Shown here: piece by piece, positions 17,864-26,376 of the stretch
How positions within the stretch are numbered: the stretch's first letter is position 1
Layout: each line of letters opens with the position of its first letter
Source: Rhizobium sp. WSM4643
Lineage (GTDB): Bacteria > Pseudomonadota > Alphaproteobacteria > Rhizobiales > Rhizobiaceae
Reading direction: 5' to 3'
Length of the DNA: 64,000 nucleotides
Assembly (NCBI RefSeq): GCF_025152745.1
Contig: NZ_CP104040.1
Span: 3,654,501-3,718,500, forward strand
Notes under the pieces: generated by a model
Told to the model about the DNA's origin: nothing
Seen by the model: the letters and a program-made list of their open reading frames with translations, nothing else
Databases searched by the model: none
Position numbers and translations under genes: made by a program

Positions 17864-17904
17864 TTGAATATATCGCAATTCCTTACTAAACTCGAATGGT
17901 AAGG
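17864..17904 (+). promoter_or_regulatory. Promoter and operator of the second vapBC pair
   Basis: Directly after the ruvA stop: -35 TTGAAT (17864-17869), 17 nt, -10 TAAACT (17887-17892). The -10 lies between inverted CCTTAC (17881-17886) and GTAAGG (17899-17904) half-sites. The half-site GTAAG is shared with the operator of the first pair although the spacing differs. The right half-site overlaps the Shine-Dalgarno AAGGAG of the antitoxin. Confidence 0.55.
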
Positions 17905-17912
17905 AGATCCGC

Positions 17913-18173
17913 ATGAATATCTACTACGGTACGATGACATCGAAGGGCCAGACAACAATTCCGGCTGAAGTTCGTGAATTGCTGAATCTGAAGTCCGGCG
18001 ACAGGATCCGCTACATCAACCGCGATGGCGAAATCATCATGAAAGCCAAGAACAAACGCGCCATCGACCTGGCAGGCAAGTTTCACGATCCGAACCGACC
18101 GACGATCACTTTGACGCAAATGGACGAGGCGATTGGGGAAGCCATCGCCGATCACGTAACCAGTGCAAGATGA
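17913..18173 (+). CDS. vapB: AbrB/SpoVT-fold antitoxin, second copy
   Basis: 86 aa. MTSKGQTTIPAEVRELLNLKSG is the AbrB domain; C-terminal HDPNRPTITLTQMDEAIGEA resembles the toxin-binding tail of VapB-type partners. It shares the TSKGQ-TIP core with the antitoxin at 16566 but differs elsewhere, so the two pairs are probably independent acquisitions and not a recent duplication. Overlaps the next gene by ATGA. Confidence 0.9.
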   Translation: MNIYYGTMTSKGQTTIPAEVRELLNLKSGDRIRYINRDGEIIMKAKNKRAIDLAGKFHDPNRPTITLTQMDEAIGEAIADHVTSAR

Positions 18174-18568
18174 TTGGCCTCGACACCAATATTATGCTGC
18201 GCTTCCTCCTGAAGGACGATGTCGTCCAGACGGAGAAGGTCACAACGCTCTTCGCGAGCCTGTCCGATACGGCACCCGGCTATATCAGTTGCATCACGCT
18301 GATGGAATGCGCGTGGTTCTTGAGACAACGGATCAAGCTGAAGAGAGAACAGATCATGGAGGCGATTTCGGACTTGTTGGACTCGGCCGACCTGATCCTT
18401 GAAGATGAAAGAGTAGTCGAGGAGACGCTCGCAATCATGGTGCGGACGAATGCAGAATTCGCAGATGTCTTCATTGCCCTTCGTAATCGTGATGCGGGTT
18501 GCGTGACAACCAGGACATTCGATGCCCAAGCCGCAAAAACCATACCTGGAATGGAACTTTTGACATGA
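18170..18568 (+). CDS. vapC: PIN-domain toxin, second copy (VapC-type)
   Basis: 132 aa. Active-site acids at [14 protein letters not shown] (Asp5), [10 protein letters not shown] (Glu near 46) and [15 protein letters not shown] (Asp near 100); C-terminal [11 protein letters not shown] matches the MNT/PIN VapC subgroup. Start overlaps the antitoxin stop, and its own TGA overlaps the ruvB ATG (ATGA at 18565-18568). It therefore sits in perfect translational register between ruvA and ruvB. Confidence 0.9.
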   Translation: MIGLDTNIMLRFLLKDDVVQTEKVTTLFASLSDTAPGYISCITLMECAWFLRQRIKLKREQIMEAISDLLDSADLILEDERVVEETLAIMVRTNAEFADVFIALRNRDAGCVTTRTFDAQAAKTIPGMELLT

Positions 18569-19605
18569 GCGAATCCGCCCGCCTGATATCGCCGGAAAAG
18601 CGGGGCGAAGACCTTGATATCACGTTGCGCCCGCAATCGCTGGACGAGTTCACCGGCCAGGCGGAGGCGCGCGCCAATCTCAAGGTCTTCATCGAGGCGG
18701 CGAAAAACCGCGGCGAAGCGCTGGACCATGTGCTCTTCGTCGGGCCGCCCGGCCTCGGCAAGACGACGCTGGCGCAGATCATGGCCAAAGAACTCGGCGT
18801 CAACTTTCGCTCGACCTCCGGCCCTGTTATCGCCAAGGCCGGCGATCTCGCTGCCCTGCTCACCAATCTCGAGGAGCGTGATGTGCTCTTCATCGACGAA
18901 ATCCATCGCCTCAACCCCGCCGTCGAGGAAATCCTCTATCCGGCCATGGAAGATTTCCAGCTCGACCTGATCATCGGGGAAGGCCCTGCCGCTCGCTCGG
19001 TGAAAATCGACCTGTCGAAATTCACGCTGGTGGCGGCCACCACCCGCCTTGGCCTGTTGACGACGCCGCTGCGCGACCGCTTTGGCATTCCGGTGCGCCT
19101 GAGCTTCTACACCGTCGAGGAGCTGGAGCTGATCGTGCGCCGTGGCGCGCGGCTGATGAACCTGCCGATCACCGAGGAGGGCGCCCGCGAGATTGCAAGA
19201 CGCGCCCGCGGCACCCCGCGCATCGCCGGCCGGCTGCTGCGGCGCGTGCGCGACTTTGCCGAGGTGGCAAGGGCGGAAGCCGTCACCCGCGAGATCGCCG
19301 ACGAAGCGCTGACCCGCCTGCTGGTCGACAATGTCGGCTTCGACCAACTCGACAAACGTTACCTCAACATGATCGCGGTCAATTTCGGCGGTGGCCCGGT
19401 CGGCATCGAAACCATCGCCGCCGGCCTTTCCGAGCCGCGCGACGCGATCGAGGACATCATCGAGCCCTATATGATCCAACAGGGTTTTATTCAGCGCACG
19501 CCACGCGGCCGTGTTCTGACCGCAATCGCGTGGAAACATCTGGGAATGCAACCGCCCAAGGATATGGAGGCTGCGCAGTTTCGGCTGTTCCAGGAGGACA
19601 ACTGA
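18565..19605 (+). CDS. ruvB: RuvB, Holliday junction branch-migration ATPase
   Basis: 346 aa. AAA+ motor with Walker [11 protein letters not shown], Walker [10 protein letters not shown], sensor [10 protein letters not shown] and arginine finger region LRDRFGI; C-terminal winged-helix about 270-346. Start at 18565 ([16 protein letters not shown]); upstream frame belongs to vapC. The start lacks a strong Shine-Dalgarno of its own, so it probably depends on ribosomes finishing the toxin gene. Pumps DNA through the RuvA-junction complex. Confidence 0.97.
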   Translation: MSESARLISPEKRGEDLDITLRPQSLDEFTGQAEARANLKVFIEAAKNRGEALDHVLFVGPPGLGKTTLAQIMAKELGVNFRSTSGPVIAKAGDLAALLTNLEERDVLFIDEIHRLNPAVEEILYPAMEDFQLDLIIGEGPAARSVKIDLSKFTLVAATTRLGLLTTPLRDRFGIPVRLSFYTVEELELIVRRGARLMNLPITEEGAREIARRARGTPRIAGRLLRRVRDFAEVARAEAVTREIADEALTRLLVDNVGFDQLDKRYLNMIAVNFGGGPVGIETIAAGLSEPRDAIEDIIEPYMIQQGFIQRTPRGRVLTAIAWKHLGMQPPKDMEAAQFRLFQEDN

Positions 19606-20508
19606 GTGATCACTCGCCGCGGATTTTTCAAGGTGCTGGGCGGCGGTATCGCAGGCGTCATGTCGCTCGGTGGTTACGCCTTCGCCTATGAACCGCTCGC
19701 GCGGCTCGCCATCACCCGCTATCAGCTGACGCCGCCCGGATGGACGCCCGGACTCAAGCTGCGCGTCGTTGCGCTCGCCGATCTCCATGCCTGCGAACCC
19801 TGGATGTCGGCAAGCCGCATTGCCGCGATCTGCCACAGGGCGAATGAACTCGAAGGCGACGTCACCGTCCTGCTTGGCGATTACGCCGCCGGCATGAACA
19901 TGGTGACGCAGTACGTGCATTCGAGCCAATGGTCGAAGGCGCTCGCCACCTTGCAGGCCCCTCTCGGCGTCCACGCGATTATGGGCAACCACGATTGGTG
20001 GGAGGACAGGACCGCCCAGAAGAACGGCGGGATGGAAACATTCGGACACCGGGCTCTCGCGGACGTCGGCATCCCGGTCTATGGCAACCGCGCCGTTCGG
20101 CTCGAAAAGGATGGCCGCGGCTTTTGGCTCGCAGGCCTCGAAGATCAGCTGGCGCTGCTGCCGGGCCGGAAGTGGGGCCGCACGCAGATGCTCGGCCTCG
20201 ACGATCTCGAGGGAACGATGGCGCAGATTACGGACGATGCGCCCGTCATCCTGCTCGCTCATGAGCCCGATATCTTTCCGCGCGTGCCCGAGCGCGTCTC
20301 GCTGACGCTATCGGGCCACACCCATGGCGGACAGATCCGTTTCCTCGGCCGTTCGCCGATCGTGCCCTCGCGCTACGGCAATCGCTACGCCTATGGCCAT
20401 ATCGTTGAAGAGGAGCGTAATATCATCGTTTCCGGCGGCCTTGGCTGCTCCATTGCACCCGTCCGATTCGGCGTGCCGCCGGAAATTGTCATGATCGATC
20501 TTGGATAA
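19606..20508 (+). CDS. Membrane-anchored or exported metallophosphoesterase (YkuE/YaeI-like)
   Basis: 300 aa starting with GTG directly after the ruvB TGA; CAGGAGGA provides the ribosome site. The N-terminus (MITRRGFFKVLGGGIAGVM) has a twin-arginine-type RR signal or anchor. Calcineurin-like motifs: ALADLHACEP, LLGDYAA, IMGNHDWW, LLAHEPD and LSGHTHGGQIRF. Related enzymes act on UDP-linked or lipid phosphates at the envelope. Zero spacing indicates membership of the ruv transcript, but a repair role is not implied. Confidence 0.88.
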   Translation: MITRRGFFKVLGGGIAGVMSLGGYAFAYEPLARLAITRYQLTPPGWTPGLKLRVVALADLHACEPWMSASRIAAICHRANELEGDVTVLLGDYAAGMNMVTQYVHSSQWSKALATLQAPLGVHAIMGNHDWWEDRTAQKNGGMETFGHRALADVGIPVYGNRAVRLEKDGRGFWLAGLEDQLALLPGRKWGRTQMLGLDDLEGTMAQITDDAPVILLAHEPDIFPRVPERVSLTLSGHTHGGQIRFLGRSPIVPSRYGNRYAYGHIVEEERNIIVSGGLGCSIAPVRFGVPPEIVMIDLG

Positions 20509-20515
20509 GAATGGC

Positions 20516-21028
20516 ATGACCAAGCGCATTCACATCCGCCTGAATGCAGGCGGTCGGCGTTTCAACTATCGCATCGCCGGCCTCGGTTTTCGCGATGGCC
20601 ATGTGCTGGTTCATCGCGCCGTACACGAGCCCTTCTGGACTTTTCCGGGCGGTCGGGCGGAGATCGGCGAAACCTCGGAAGAGACACTGAAGCGCGAGAT
20701 GGTGGAGGAACTGGGCGTTGAGGTGACCGTCCGTCGCCTGCTGTGGATCGTCGAGAATTTCTTCCACTACGAACAGCGCGATTGGCACGAACTCGGCTTC
20801 TATTATCTGATGGACATCCCGCCGGAATTCCCCTTCCGGCCGGGCCAGATCATCCATCGGGTCGAGGACGACGACAACCATCTCGAATTCAAATGGGTGC
20901 CGGCAACGCGCCATGCCCTGATCGCACTCGACATCCCGCCCTATTTCATCGCCGATGAAATCGAAACCCTTCCCGTTTCGCCACGTCATCTCGTCTGGCG
21001 GGACGGCGATCTCGACGGCAAAGACTGA
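20516..21028 (+). CDS. NUDIX hydrolase
   Basis: 170 aa from ATG at 20516; a TTG five codons upstream is possible. NUDIX box reads GGRAEIGETSEETLKREMVEELG, covering most of the GX5EX7REUXEEXGU pattern. Hydrolyses a nucleoside diphosphate linked to another group; substrate unknown. Begins 7 nt after the phosphoesterase stop, so it is probably in the same transcript. Confidence 0.9.
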   Translation: MTKRIHIRLNAGGRRFNYRIAGLGFRDGHVLVHRAVHEPFWTFPGGRAEIGETSEETLKREMVEELGVEVTVRRLLWIVENFFHYEQRDWHELGFYYLMDIPPEFPFRPGQIIHRVEDDDNHLEFKWVPATRHALIALDIPPYFIADEIETLPVSPRHLVWRDGDLDGKD

Positions 21029-21047
21029 CGCAAGCAATTCAAGGCGT

Positions 21048-21089
21048 TACAGCGCCCTTTGCGCGCCTCAAAAGGCGCCCGGAGCTGTA
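21048..21089. repeat. Intergenic hairpin repeat, TACAGCGC/GCTGTA family
   Basis: TACAGC and GCTGTA ends enclose an inner GCGCCT-CAAA-AGGCGC hairpin. Relatives occur at 10163-10198, 48868-48912 and 54617-54660. Lies between two plus-strand genes, 12 nt before the Shine-Dalgarno of the DinB gene. Confidence 0.7.
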
Positions 21090-21119
21090 GCCAAAAGCGC
21101 TTAAGGAGGAGATGCGCCG

Positions 21120-21683
21120 ATGCCGACCTTCGATCCTGTCAGGCCATTCCGCAAACTTGCCTATAACAACGCCCTTGCCAACCGCCGGCTGCTTCGGACC
21201 TGCGCGACATTGAAGCCTGGCGAATTCGAAGCGCCACGCACAAGCTTCTTTCCCTCGATCAAGGAAACCTTGAACCATATCATCACGGTCGACTGGTTCT
21301 ATGTCGACGGCCTGGAAGGCGGCACGCTCGGGCTCAAGGCCTTTGAGGTCGACGAACCATTCGATGACGTCTTCTCGCTGGCAGAAGCCCAGGCGAAGGT
21401 CGATCAGCGCCTGGTGACACTTTGCGAGGCCCTGACGCCGGAGAGGCTCACCTCGACCATCGGCCTCCATCGCGGCGACCGCATTCAAGAAGAGCGGATG
21501 GACGACGTGCTCGGCCACCTCTTCCAACATCAGACCCATCATCGCGGACAGGTGCATGCGATGCTCTCCGGCACCAGCGTCGCTCCGCCGCAACTCGATG
21601 AATTCATCGTTGCCGACGATGCCAGGTTCCGCGGCAGCGAACTCGCAGCGCTCGGCTGGAGCGAAGAAACGCTGATGCGTTAG
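21120..21683 (+). CDS. DinB family protein (damage-inducible four-helix bundle)
   Basis: 187 aa. DinB/YfiT metal-binding fold: His residues in KETLNHIITVDWFYVD and LGHLFQHQTHHRGQVHAML are the three ligands. An excellent AAGGAGGAGA site precedes the ATG. Some members are bacillithiol- or mycothiol-linked transferases; in rhizobia the role is unknown. It is not the DNA polymerase IV also called DinB. Confidence 0.9.
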   Translation: MPTFDPVRPFRKLAYNNALANRRLLRTCATLKPGEFEAPRTSFFPSIKETLNHIITVDWFYVDGLEGGTLGLKAFEVDEPFDDVFSLAEAQAKVDQRLVTLCEALTPERLTSTIGLHRGDRIQEERMDDVLGHLFQHQTHHRGQVHAMLSGTSVAPPQLDEFIVADDARFRGSELAALGWSEETLMR

Positions 21684-21772
21684 CGCGTCGTGCAGGACGC
21701 GTGGCACGCTTTAAGTCTTTATCTGATGCCTGTCGTGGTCCGAAACCGCTGCACGGTTTTCGGCATCATGCT

Positions 21773-23155
21773 CTAATCCTGCAGCCGTCTCTTCAGCCCG
21801 TCGATGATCGTCTCGGTGAGAAGGTCGTAATTCTCGTCGAAATGATGGTCGCCGGGCAGCTCGATGACCTCGGCGCCGCTGTCCTTCAGCGCCGGGCAGG
21901 CGACATCGTCATCGTCGTCCTTGCCGTAGATGCATTGCACGAGCTTCGGATCGATGTTCTTCAGATCGCCGACGGGATCGCCTCCCGCCCCTTCCGTCTT
22001 CTGGCCGAGCCAGCCGAGAACGGAGATGACGTAGTCGACTTGGTGCGAAAGCGACAGCAGCGACAATTGCGCCACCGCCGACTTTTCGGCTGGCTTGAGG
22101 AGCTGGTAGGTGGCGGGTACGACATCGGCACCGAACGAATAACCGACGAGCAGCACATGCTTCACCTTCCATTGCTTGCGGTAGAAATCGATGATCTTGG
22201 AAAGATCGGCGGCGGTCTCCTCCGGCTTGCGCTCCGACCAGAAATAGCGGAGCGAATCGACGCCGACGACCGGAATGCCTTCCTTCTGCAGCGTGCCACC
22301 GACCTCCTTGTCGATGTCGCGCCAGCCGCCGTCGCCGGAATAGATCACAGCCATCGTATCGAAGGCCGGCGTTGCCTCGAGCACCGCCAGCGGCAGGCCG
22401 AGCGGGTTGCCGAAGGCGCCGGAGGCGGTGACGAGATCGTCGAGCGTATCGGCAAACGCCGTCTGCGCATCGTCGGCGGAATCGCGGATCTCGATCGCGG
22501 CATGGGCCTTCTTCAGCGCCTCGGCGTGCGCCCGGCCATCCTTGTTGGCATCAGGCGTGAAGACAGTAATGATCGGGTCCGGCAAGATCCCGTCGCTGAG
22601 GCCATAGACCGTGCGTTCGCCAACCACCTGCTTGGACGCCGGCGTGCAAAGCTCCTTGGCAAGCGGAATGCCGGCGACCGGATTAACGGCAAGTGTCTGG
22701 CCGATCGTCGCATCCGGCGTTTGCGCGGCGATCGCCAGCGCTAAGGCCCCGCCCTCGCCGATGCCGGCGACGATCGGCAGGTGATAGGCGTTGTTGCCGG
22801 TCGCGCGCTGCACCTGCTGGCTCAGCGATTCGATGTCCGAGACCATGTAGACGCAGCCATCGTTGAGGCTGACGTCGTACCGGCTAAGCGCCTGGATATA
22901 GGATGGAAAATCGATGCCGATGACGACGGCGCCTTCGGCGACCAACCTGTCGGCTTCGGCCTTCTCATAGTCGCCCCAGCCGGCGGCATCCGAGATCAGC
23001 ATCACCGTGCCCTTCACCTCCCCTTCCGGCAGGAAGATGTGCGGCGACGGGATAAGCCCGGTTTCGAAGGTCTGCGTGGTCTCCTCGGCGGCATCAGCCG
23101 GTGCGGCCGCGAGCATGCAGGCGCATGCCGTGGCAAGAAGGATTGTCCTGATCAT
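21773..23155 (-). CDS. atvA: AtvA/AcvB-type virulence-related lipase/esterase
   Basis: 460 aa with signal peptide (about 1-22, ends PADA-A). Two alpha/beta-hydrolase-like halves: the first about 40-230, the second about 255-460 with nucleophile motif LVGYSFGADVVP and C-terminal GDHHFDENY (His). Homologues AcvB (Agrobacterium) and AtvA (R. tropici) act in the periplasm; they have been linked to lysyl-phosphatidylglycerol turnover, acid tolerance and plant interaction. Overlaps the upstream lpiA by ATGA, so the two are co-translated. Confidence 0.92.
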   Translation of the reverse strand: MIRTILLATACACMLAAAPADAAEETTQTFETGLIPSPHIFLPEGEVKGTVMLISDAAGWGDYEKAEADRLVAEGAVVIGIDFPSYIQALSRYDVSLNDGCVYMVSDIESLSQQVQRATGNNAYHLPIVAGIGEGGALALAIAAQTPDATIGQTLAVNPVAGIPLAKELCTPASKQVVGERTVYGLSDGILPDPIITVFTPDANKDGRAHAEALKKAHAAIEIRDSADDAQTAFADTLDDLVTASGAFGNPLGLPLAVLEATPAFDTMAVIYSGDGGWRDIDKEVGGTLQKEGIPVVGVDSLRYFWSERKPEETAADLSKIIDFYRKQWKVKHVLLVGYSFGADVVPATYQLLKPAEKSAVAQLSLLSLSHQVDYVISVLGWLGQKTEGAGGDPVGDLKNIDPKLVQCIYGKDDDDDVACPALKDSGAEVIELPGDHHFDENYDLLTETIIDGLKRRLQD

Positions 23156-25755
23156 TTTCTCACTACCCCTTTCAATCCGCCCCCAATCAGCAATGTCGCG
23201 TCCATCAACGCGATCATCGGATTGCCCCCTCCGGAGACCGCAAGATAGCGCGGTTGCCAGTGCGGATGAAACTTGGATTTGAATGCCCGAAGGCCTTTGA
23301 AGTTATAGAAGCGCTCGCCGTGTTCGAAGACGGTGCTGCCGATGCGGTCCCAGACGGGCGCAGCCTCGCGTTTCGACATGCCGGAAAGAGGCGCCATGCC
23401 GAGATTGAAATGGGCAAAACCCTCGCCGCGCAGATATTCCATGATCTGCACGAAAAGAAAATCCATCGATCCCTTCGGCGCGGCCGGCGAGAAGCGCATG
23501 AGATCGATCGTGCCCTCCTCTTTGGATTCGGTGATGAGGATGTTGGCGAAGGCGACGATCTTGCCGTCCTTCTTCAGAATGCCGACGGGCTGCGAGGAGA
23601 CGTAATCGGGATCGAAGGAGCCCAGCGAGAAGCTCTTTTCCTTGGCATTGTGGTCTTCCAGCCAAGCCGTGGAGACGGCGGCGAGATCGTCGATGATATC
23701 AGGCACGTCCTCTGGTTGGACCACGGCGAATTCCAGCCCGTCGCGCTGGGCGCGGCTTGCGGTCTGGCGAAGGTTCGCCCATTTGCCGCCCTTCATCTCG
23801 AAAGTCCGGAGATCGGCCACCGCTAGTTCGCCGAGCTTGAAGGCGCGAAGGCCGGCATCGGCGCAATGGGATAGCAGCGCCGGCGAGATTTGGTAGAACA
23901 CGGCACGGCAGCCGGCGGCACGCGCCGCTTCGACGAATCGCCAGACGAGTTCCTGCACGGCGCGATGGTTGCCGACCGGATCGAACAGCGCGATCCAGGA
24001 GCGGCCCTGCCGACCATACATGATGAAGGCGTCGCCCTTTTCCGAGAACATGATGCTCTTGTCGCCCATCCGCACCAGATTGGCGTCGGCATTGCCCTGC
24101 TTCATGACGATCTCGACGGCGCGCGCCAGCGCCTCGTCCGTCGCCGGTTCCGGCCGGAAGGTCGCCGGTCGAAGCAGGCTGAAGACGGCGATCGCCGACG
24201 AGATGATGGTAATGCCGAGCACGGCGCGCAAGCCCCGCGGCGCTTCGGCGGTGAACTCGAACTGCCACCAGAGCTGGTTGCTGTATTCGACGTCGCGATA
24301 GACGAAAAGCAGGATGACGACGGCGCCGACGACGATGACGGCGATCGCCATCAGCCAGGACGCCGTCAGCGCTTGGTTGAGCAGCGAGGCCTGTCGGCTA
24401 AAGAGCCGGCGGCTGACGAAAAGCCCGAAGATGAGGAAGGCGAGAAAAGCGGCTTCGACGAGCGCGATCGCCTTCAGCAGCGACAAAGTCAACGCGGCAA
24501 GCGCCGAGAACACGGCCACCCACCAGGCGCCGTCGAGCCGCTGGCCGAGGCCGCGCGCGGCGACGACGAGTGCCAGCCCCAGCAGGCTGGAGAGGAAATG
24601 CGCGCCTTCGACCATCGGCAGCGGCAGATAGTTGGAGAGGAATTCGAGATTTTGGTCAGGCGTCGGCGTGACGCTCGAAAATACCAGCATGACGCCGAGC
24701 AGCAGCGCGAGAGCCGACAGCAGCTGCGGCATCAGCCGTCCGCCGATGCGCCGCATGCTGGAGGCGGCCGGATGGTCGACGAAACGACGCAGCTCCGCCG
24801 CCGAGACCGCGAGCACCGCGATCAGCAGCGGCAGCACATGATAGATCAGGCGGTAGAGCACCAGCGATCCGAGCACGGCATCGATGTTCACAGCACTGCC
24901 GAGCGAGGCGATGATCACGGTCTCGAACACGCCGAGCCCGGCCGGCACATGGCTGAGCACGCCGAGACCAACGGCGATCGCATAGACGGCGAGGAAGACC
25001 GGCCAGCCGATCGCCGTCTGCGGCAGCAGCACGTAGAGTACGGACGCCGAGGCGGCGATATCGAAGGCGGTGACGAGGAACTGGCGCGACCAGGTGCGCG
25101 AATCCGGCAGGCGGATTGCCACAGGCCCGAGATCGAGCACACGCCCCCCGCGGCCGATGATCATCACCGCGGCCAGAATGGCGACGATCGAACCGGCGAT
25201 TATCCGCAGAAGGAATGGGCTGACGCTAACGAGCGGGCCGATCTCGTCGGCGATGACGATGAGGGCGATTGCCGCGACGCCCGCAAGCCCCAATCCGAAG
25301 GACAGGGTGACGAAGGCGATGATGCGGCCGATATCCTCCGGCGAGAGCCCGAGGCGCGTATAGGCACGGTAGCGGATCGCGCCGCCCGAAAGCGCGCCGA
25401 AACCGGCGGTGTTGCCGACGGCATAGGCGCTGAACGCTGTCAGCGCCACATGCGGAAAGGGCAGCTTCTTGCCGATGTACTCGATGGCGTTGAGATCGTA
25501 GAAGATCAGCGAGATGAAACTGAGCGCCGTAAAGAACAGAGCAAGCAGGATCGCGCTCGGCCTGGTCGCCGCCAGCGCACCGACGACGTCGTCATAGCGC
25601 ACCTCGTTGGTGAGCTGGACGATCGCGTAACCGACGAGGCAGAAAGCCACCAGTGACGCGGCTGCCAGCAAAGGCGTTCTGTAACGCCTGAAAAGCCCGC
25701 CAAAAGAAAAACCGTCCGCTTCTTCCATCTCTTCCAAATTGCCGTGCCCCGACAT
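23152..25755 (-). CDS. lpiA: LpiA/MprF, lysyl-phosphatidylglycerol synthase and flippase
   Basis: 867 aa from ATG at 25755. About 14 membrane helices cover residues 20-530 (flippase, UPF0104-like part first), then a cytosolic GNAT-type DUF2156 domain (about 545-860) that transfers lysine from Lys-tRNA to phosphatidylglycerol. Conserved tail segments: KGDAFIMYGRQGRSWIALFD, GSMDFLFVQIMEYLRGEGFA. In R. tropici lpiA is acid-inducible and forms an operon with atvA, exactly as here. Positive lipid lowers susceptibility to cationic peptides. Confidence 0.94.
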   Translation of the reverse strand: MSGHGNLEEMEEADGFSFGGLFRRYRTPLLAAASLVAFCLVGYAIVQLTNEVRYDDVVGALAATRPSAILLALFFTALSFISLIFYDLNAIEYIGKKLPFPHVALTAFSAYAVGNTAGFGALSGGAIRYRAYTRLGLSPEDIGRIIAFVTLSFGLGLAGVAAIALIVIADEIGPLVSVSPFLLRIIAGSIVAILAAVMIIGRGGRVLDLGPVAIRLPDSRTWSRQFLVTAFDIAASASVLYVLLPQTAIGWPVFLAVYAIAVGLGVLSHVPAGLGVFETVIIASLGSAVNIDAVLGSLVLYRLIYHVLPLLIAVLAVSAAELRRFVDHPAASSMRRIGGRLMPQLLSALALLLGVMLVFSSVTPTPDQNLEFLSNYLPLPMVEGAHFLSSLLGLALVVAARGLGQRLDGAWWVAVFSALAALTLSLLKAIALVEAAFLAFLIFGLFVSRRLFSRQASLLNQALTASWLMAIAVIVVGAVVILLFVYRDVEYSNQLWWQFEFTAEAPRGLRAVLGITIISSAIAVFSLLRPATFRPEPATDEALARAVEIVMKQGNADANLVRMGDKSIMFSEKGDAFIMYGRQGRSWIALFDPVGNHRAVQELVWRFVEAARAAGCRAVFYQISPALLSHCADAGLRAFKLGELAVADLRTFEMKGGKWANLRQTASRAQRDGLEFAVVQPEDVPDIIDDLAAVSTAWLEDHNAKEKSFSLGSFDPDYVSSQPVGILKKDGKIVAFANILITESKEEGTIDLMRFSPAAPKGSMDFLFVQIMEYLRGEGFAHFNLGMAPLSGMSKREAAPVWDRIGSTVFEHGERFYNFKGLRAFKSKFHPHWQPRYLAVSGGGNPMIALMDATLLIGGGLKGVVRK

Positions 25756-25992
25756 TCTCGTACCCTGCTGCAACTGCCAGCTTGGCGGGAATCATTTCAG
25801 ATGATGTAACATGAGAGGCATATAAGCTCTATGAAGCCATGCCGCCGCTACCCCAGCCCCGCCGCCTGCGCCTCAATCATCCTCAATTGGGGCGAATTTG
25901 CGCAGGCGGGGGTCTCCGCACATTGCATTTTCGTAAGCTTCGGCAGAGCCTTGCCCTCGACGGAGATGTGAGAGGCGGGAGAACGGTTCGAT

Positions 25993-26370
25993 ATGCAGGA
26001 TGGTTCGGCCTTTGTAATGCTTACCCTCGGACGTCTGCTGCTGGGCGGCCTCTATGTCGCTGGCGGCATTCATCATTTTTTCATCATCGTGCCGCTGACC
26101 GACGCGATCGAAGCCCGCGGCATTCCTTTTGCGAAAGGAGTGCTGGTCTTGGGCAGCCTGTTCCAGATCGTCGCAGGCATCCTGCTGATGCTCGGCCTTT
26201 TCGTCACGGCAGCGGCATTCGGTCTCATCGTATTCACGCTGGCGGCCACCGTCATGCTGCTGAATTTCTGGGACATGCAGGGAACGGCGCGCGACAGCGC
26301 GATCAATACCTGGAAAACCAACATGGCGATCATTGGCGGCCTGCTGATCGCAGCCGCCGGCGCGATGTGA
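25993..26370 (+). CDS. DoxX family membrane protein
   Basis: 125 aa with four predicted membrane helices and the DoxX pattern LGRLLLGGLYVAGGIHHF near the start. Inner-membrane protein of unknown precise function, often linked with thiol or redox stress. Divergent from lpiA (about 240 nt) and convergent with mscS, 6 nt apart. Confidence 0.85.
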   Translation: MQDGSAFVMLTLGRLLLGGLYVAGGIHHFFIIVPLTDAIEARGIPFAKGVLVLGSLFQIVAGILLMLGLFVTAAAFGLIVFTLAATVMLLNFWDMQGTARDSAINTWKTNMAIIGGLLIAAAGAM

Positions 26371-26376
26371 GGCGGT

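Noticed and set aside
18280..20262. 660-codon minus-strand frame across ruvB
   Set aside because: Antisense shadow; ruvB and the phosphoesterase carry complete motifs on the plus strand.
21120..21683. DNA polymerase IV because of the DinB name
   Set aside because: The protein is the four-helix DinB/YfiT metal-binding family, not the Y-family polymerase; no LexA box was seen upstream.
23890..25656. 588-codon plus-strand frame opposite lpiA
   Set aside because: Composition (Arg, Asp, Gln, Glu in runs) is that of an antisense shadow; lpiA has clear membrane helices and a synthase domain.
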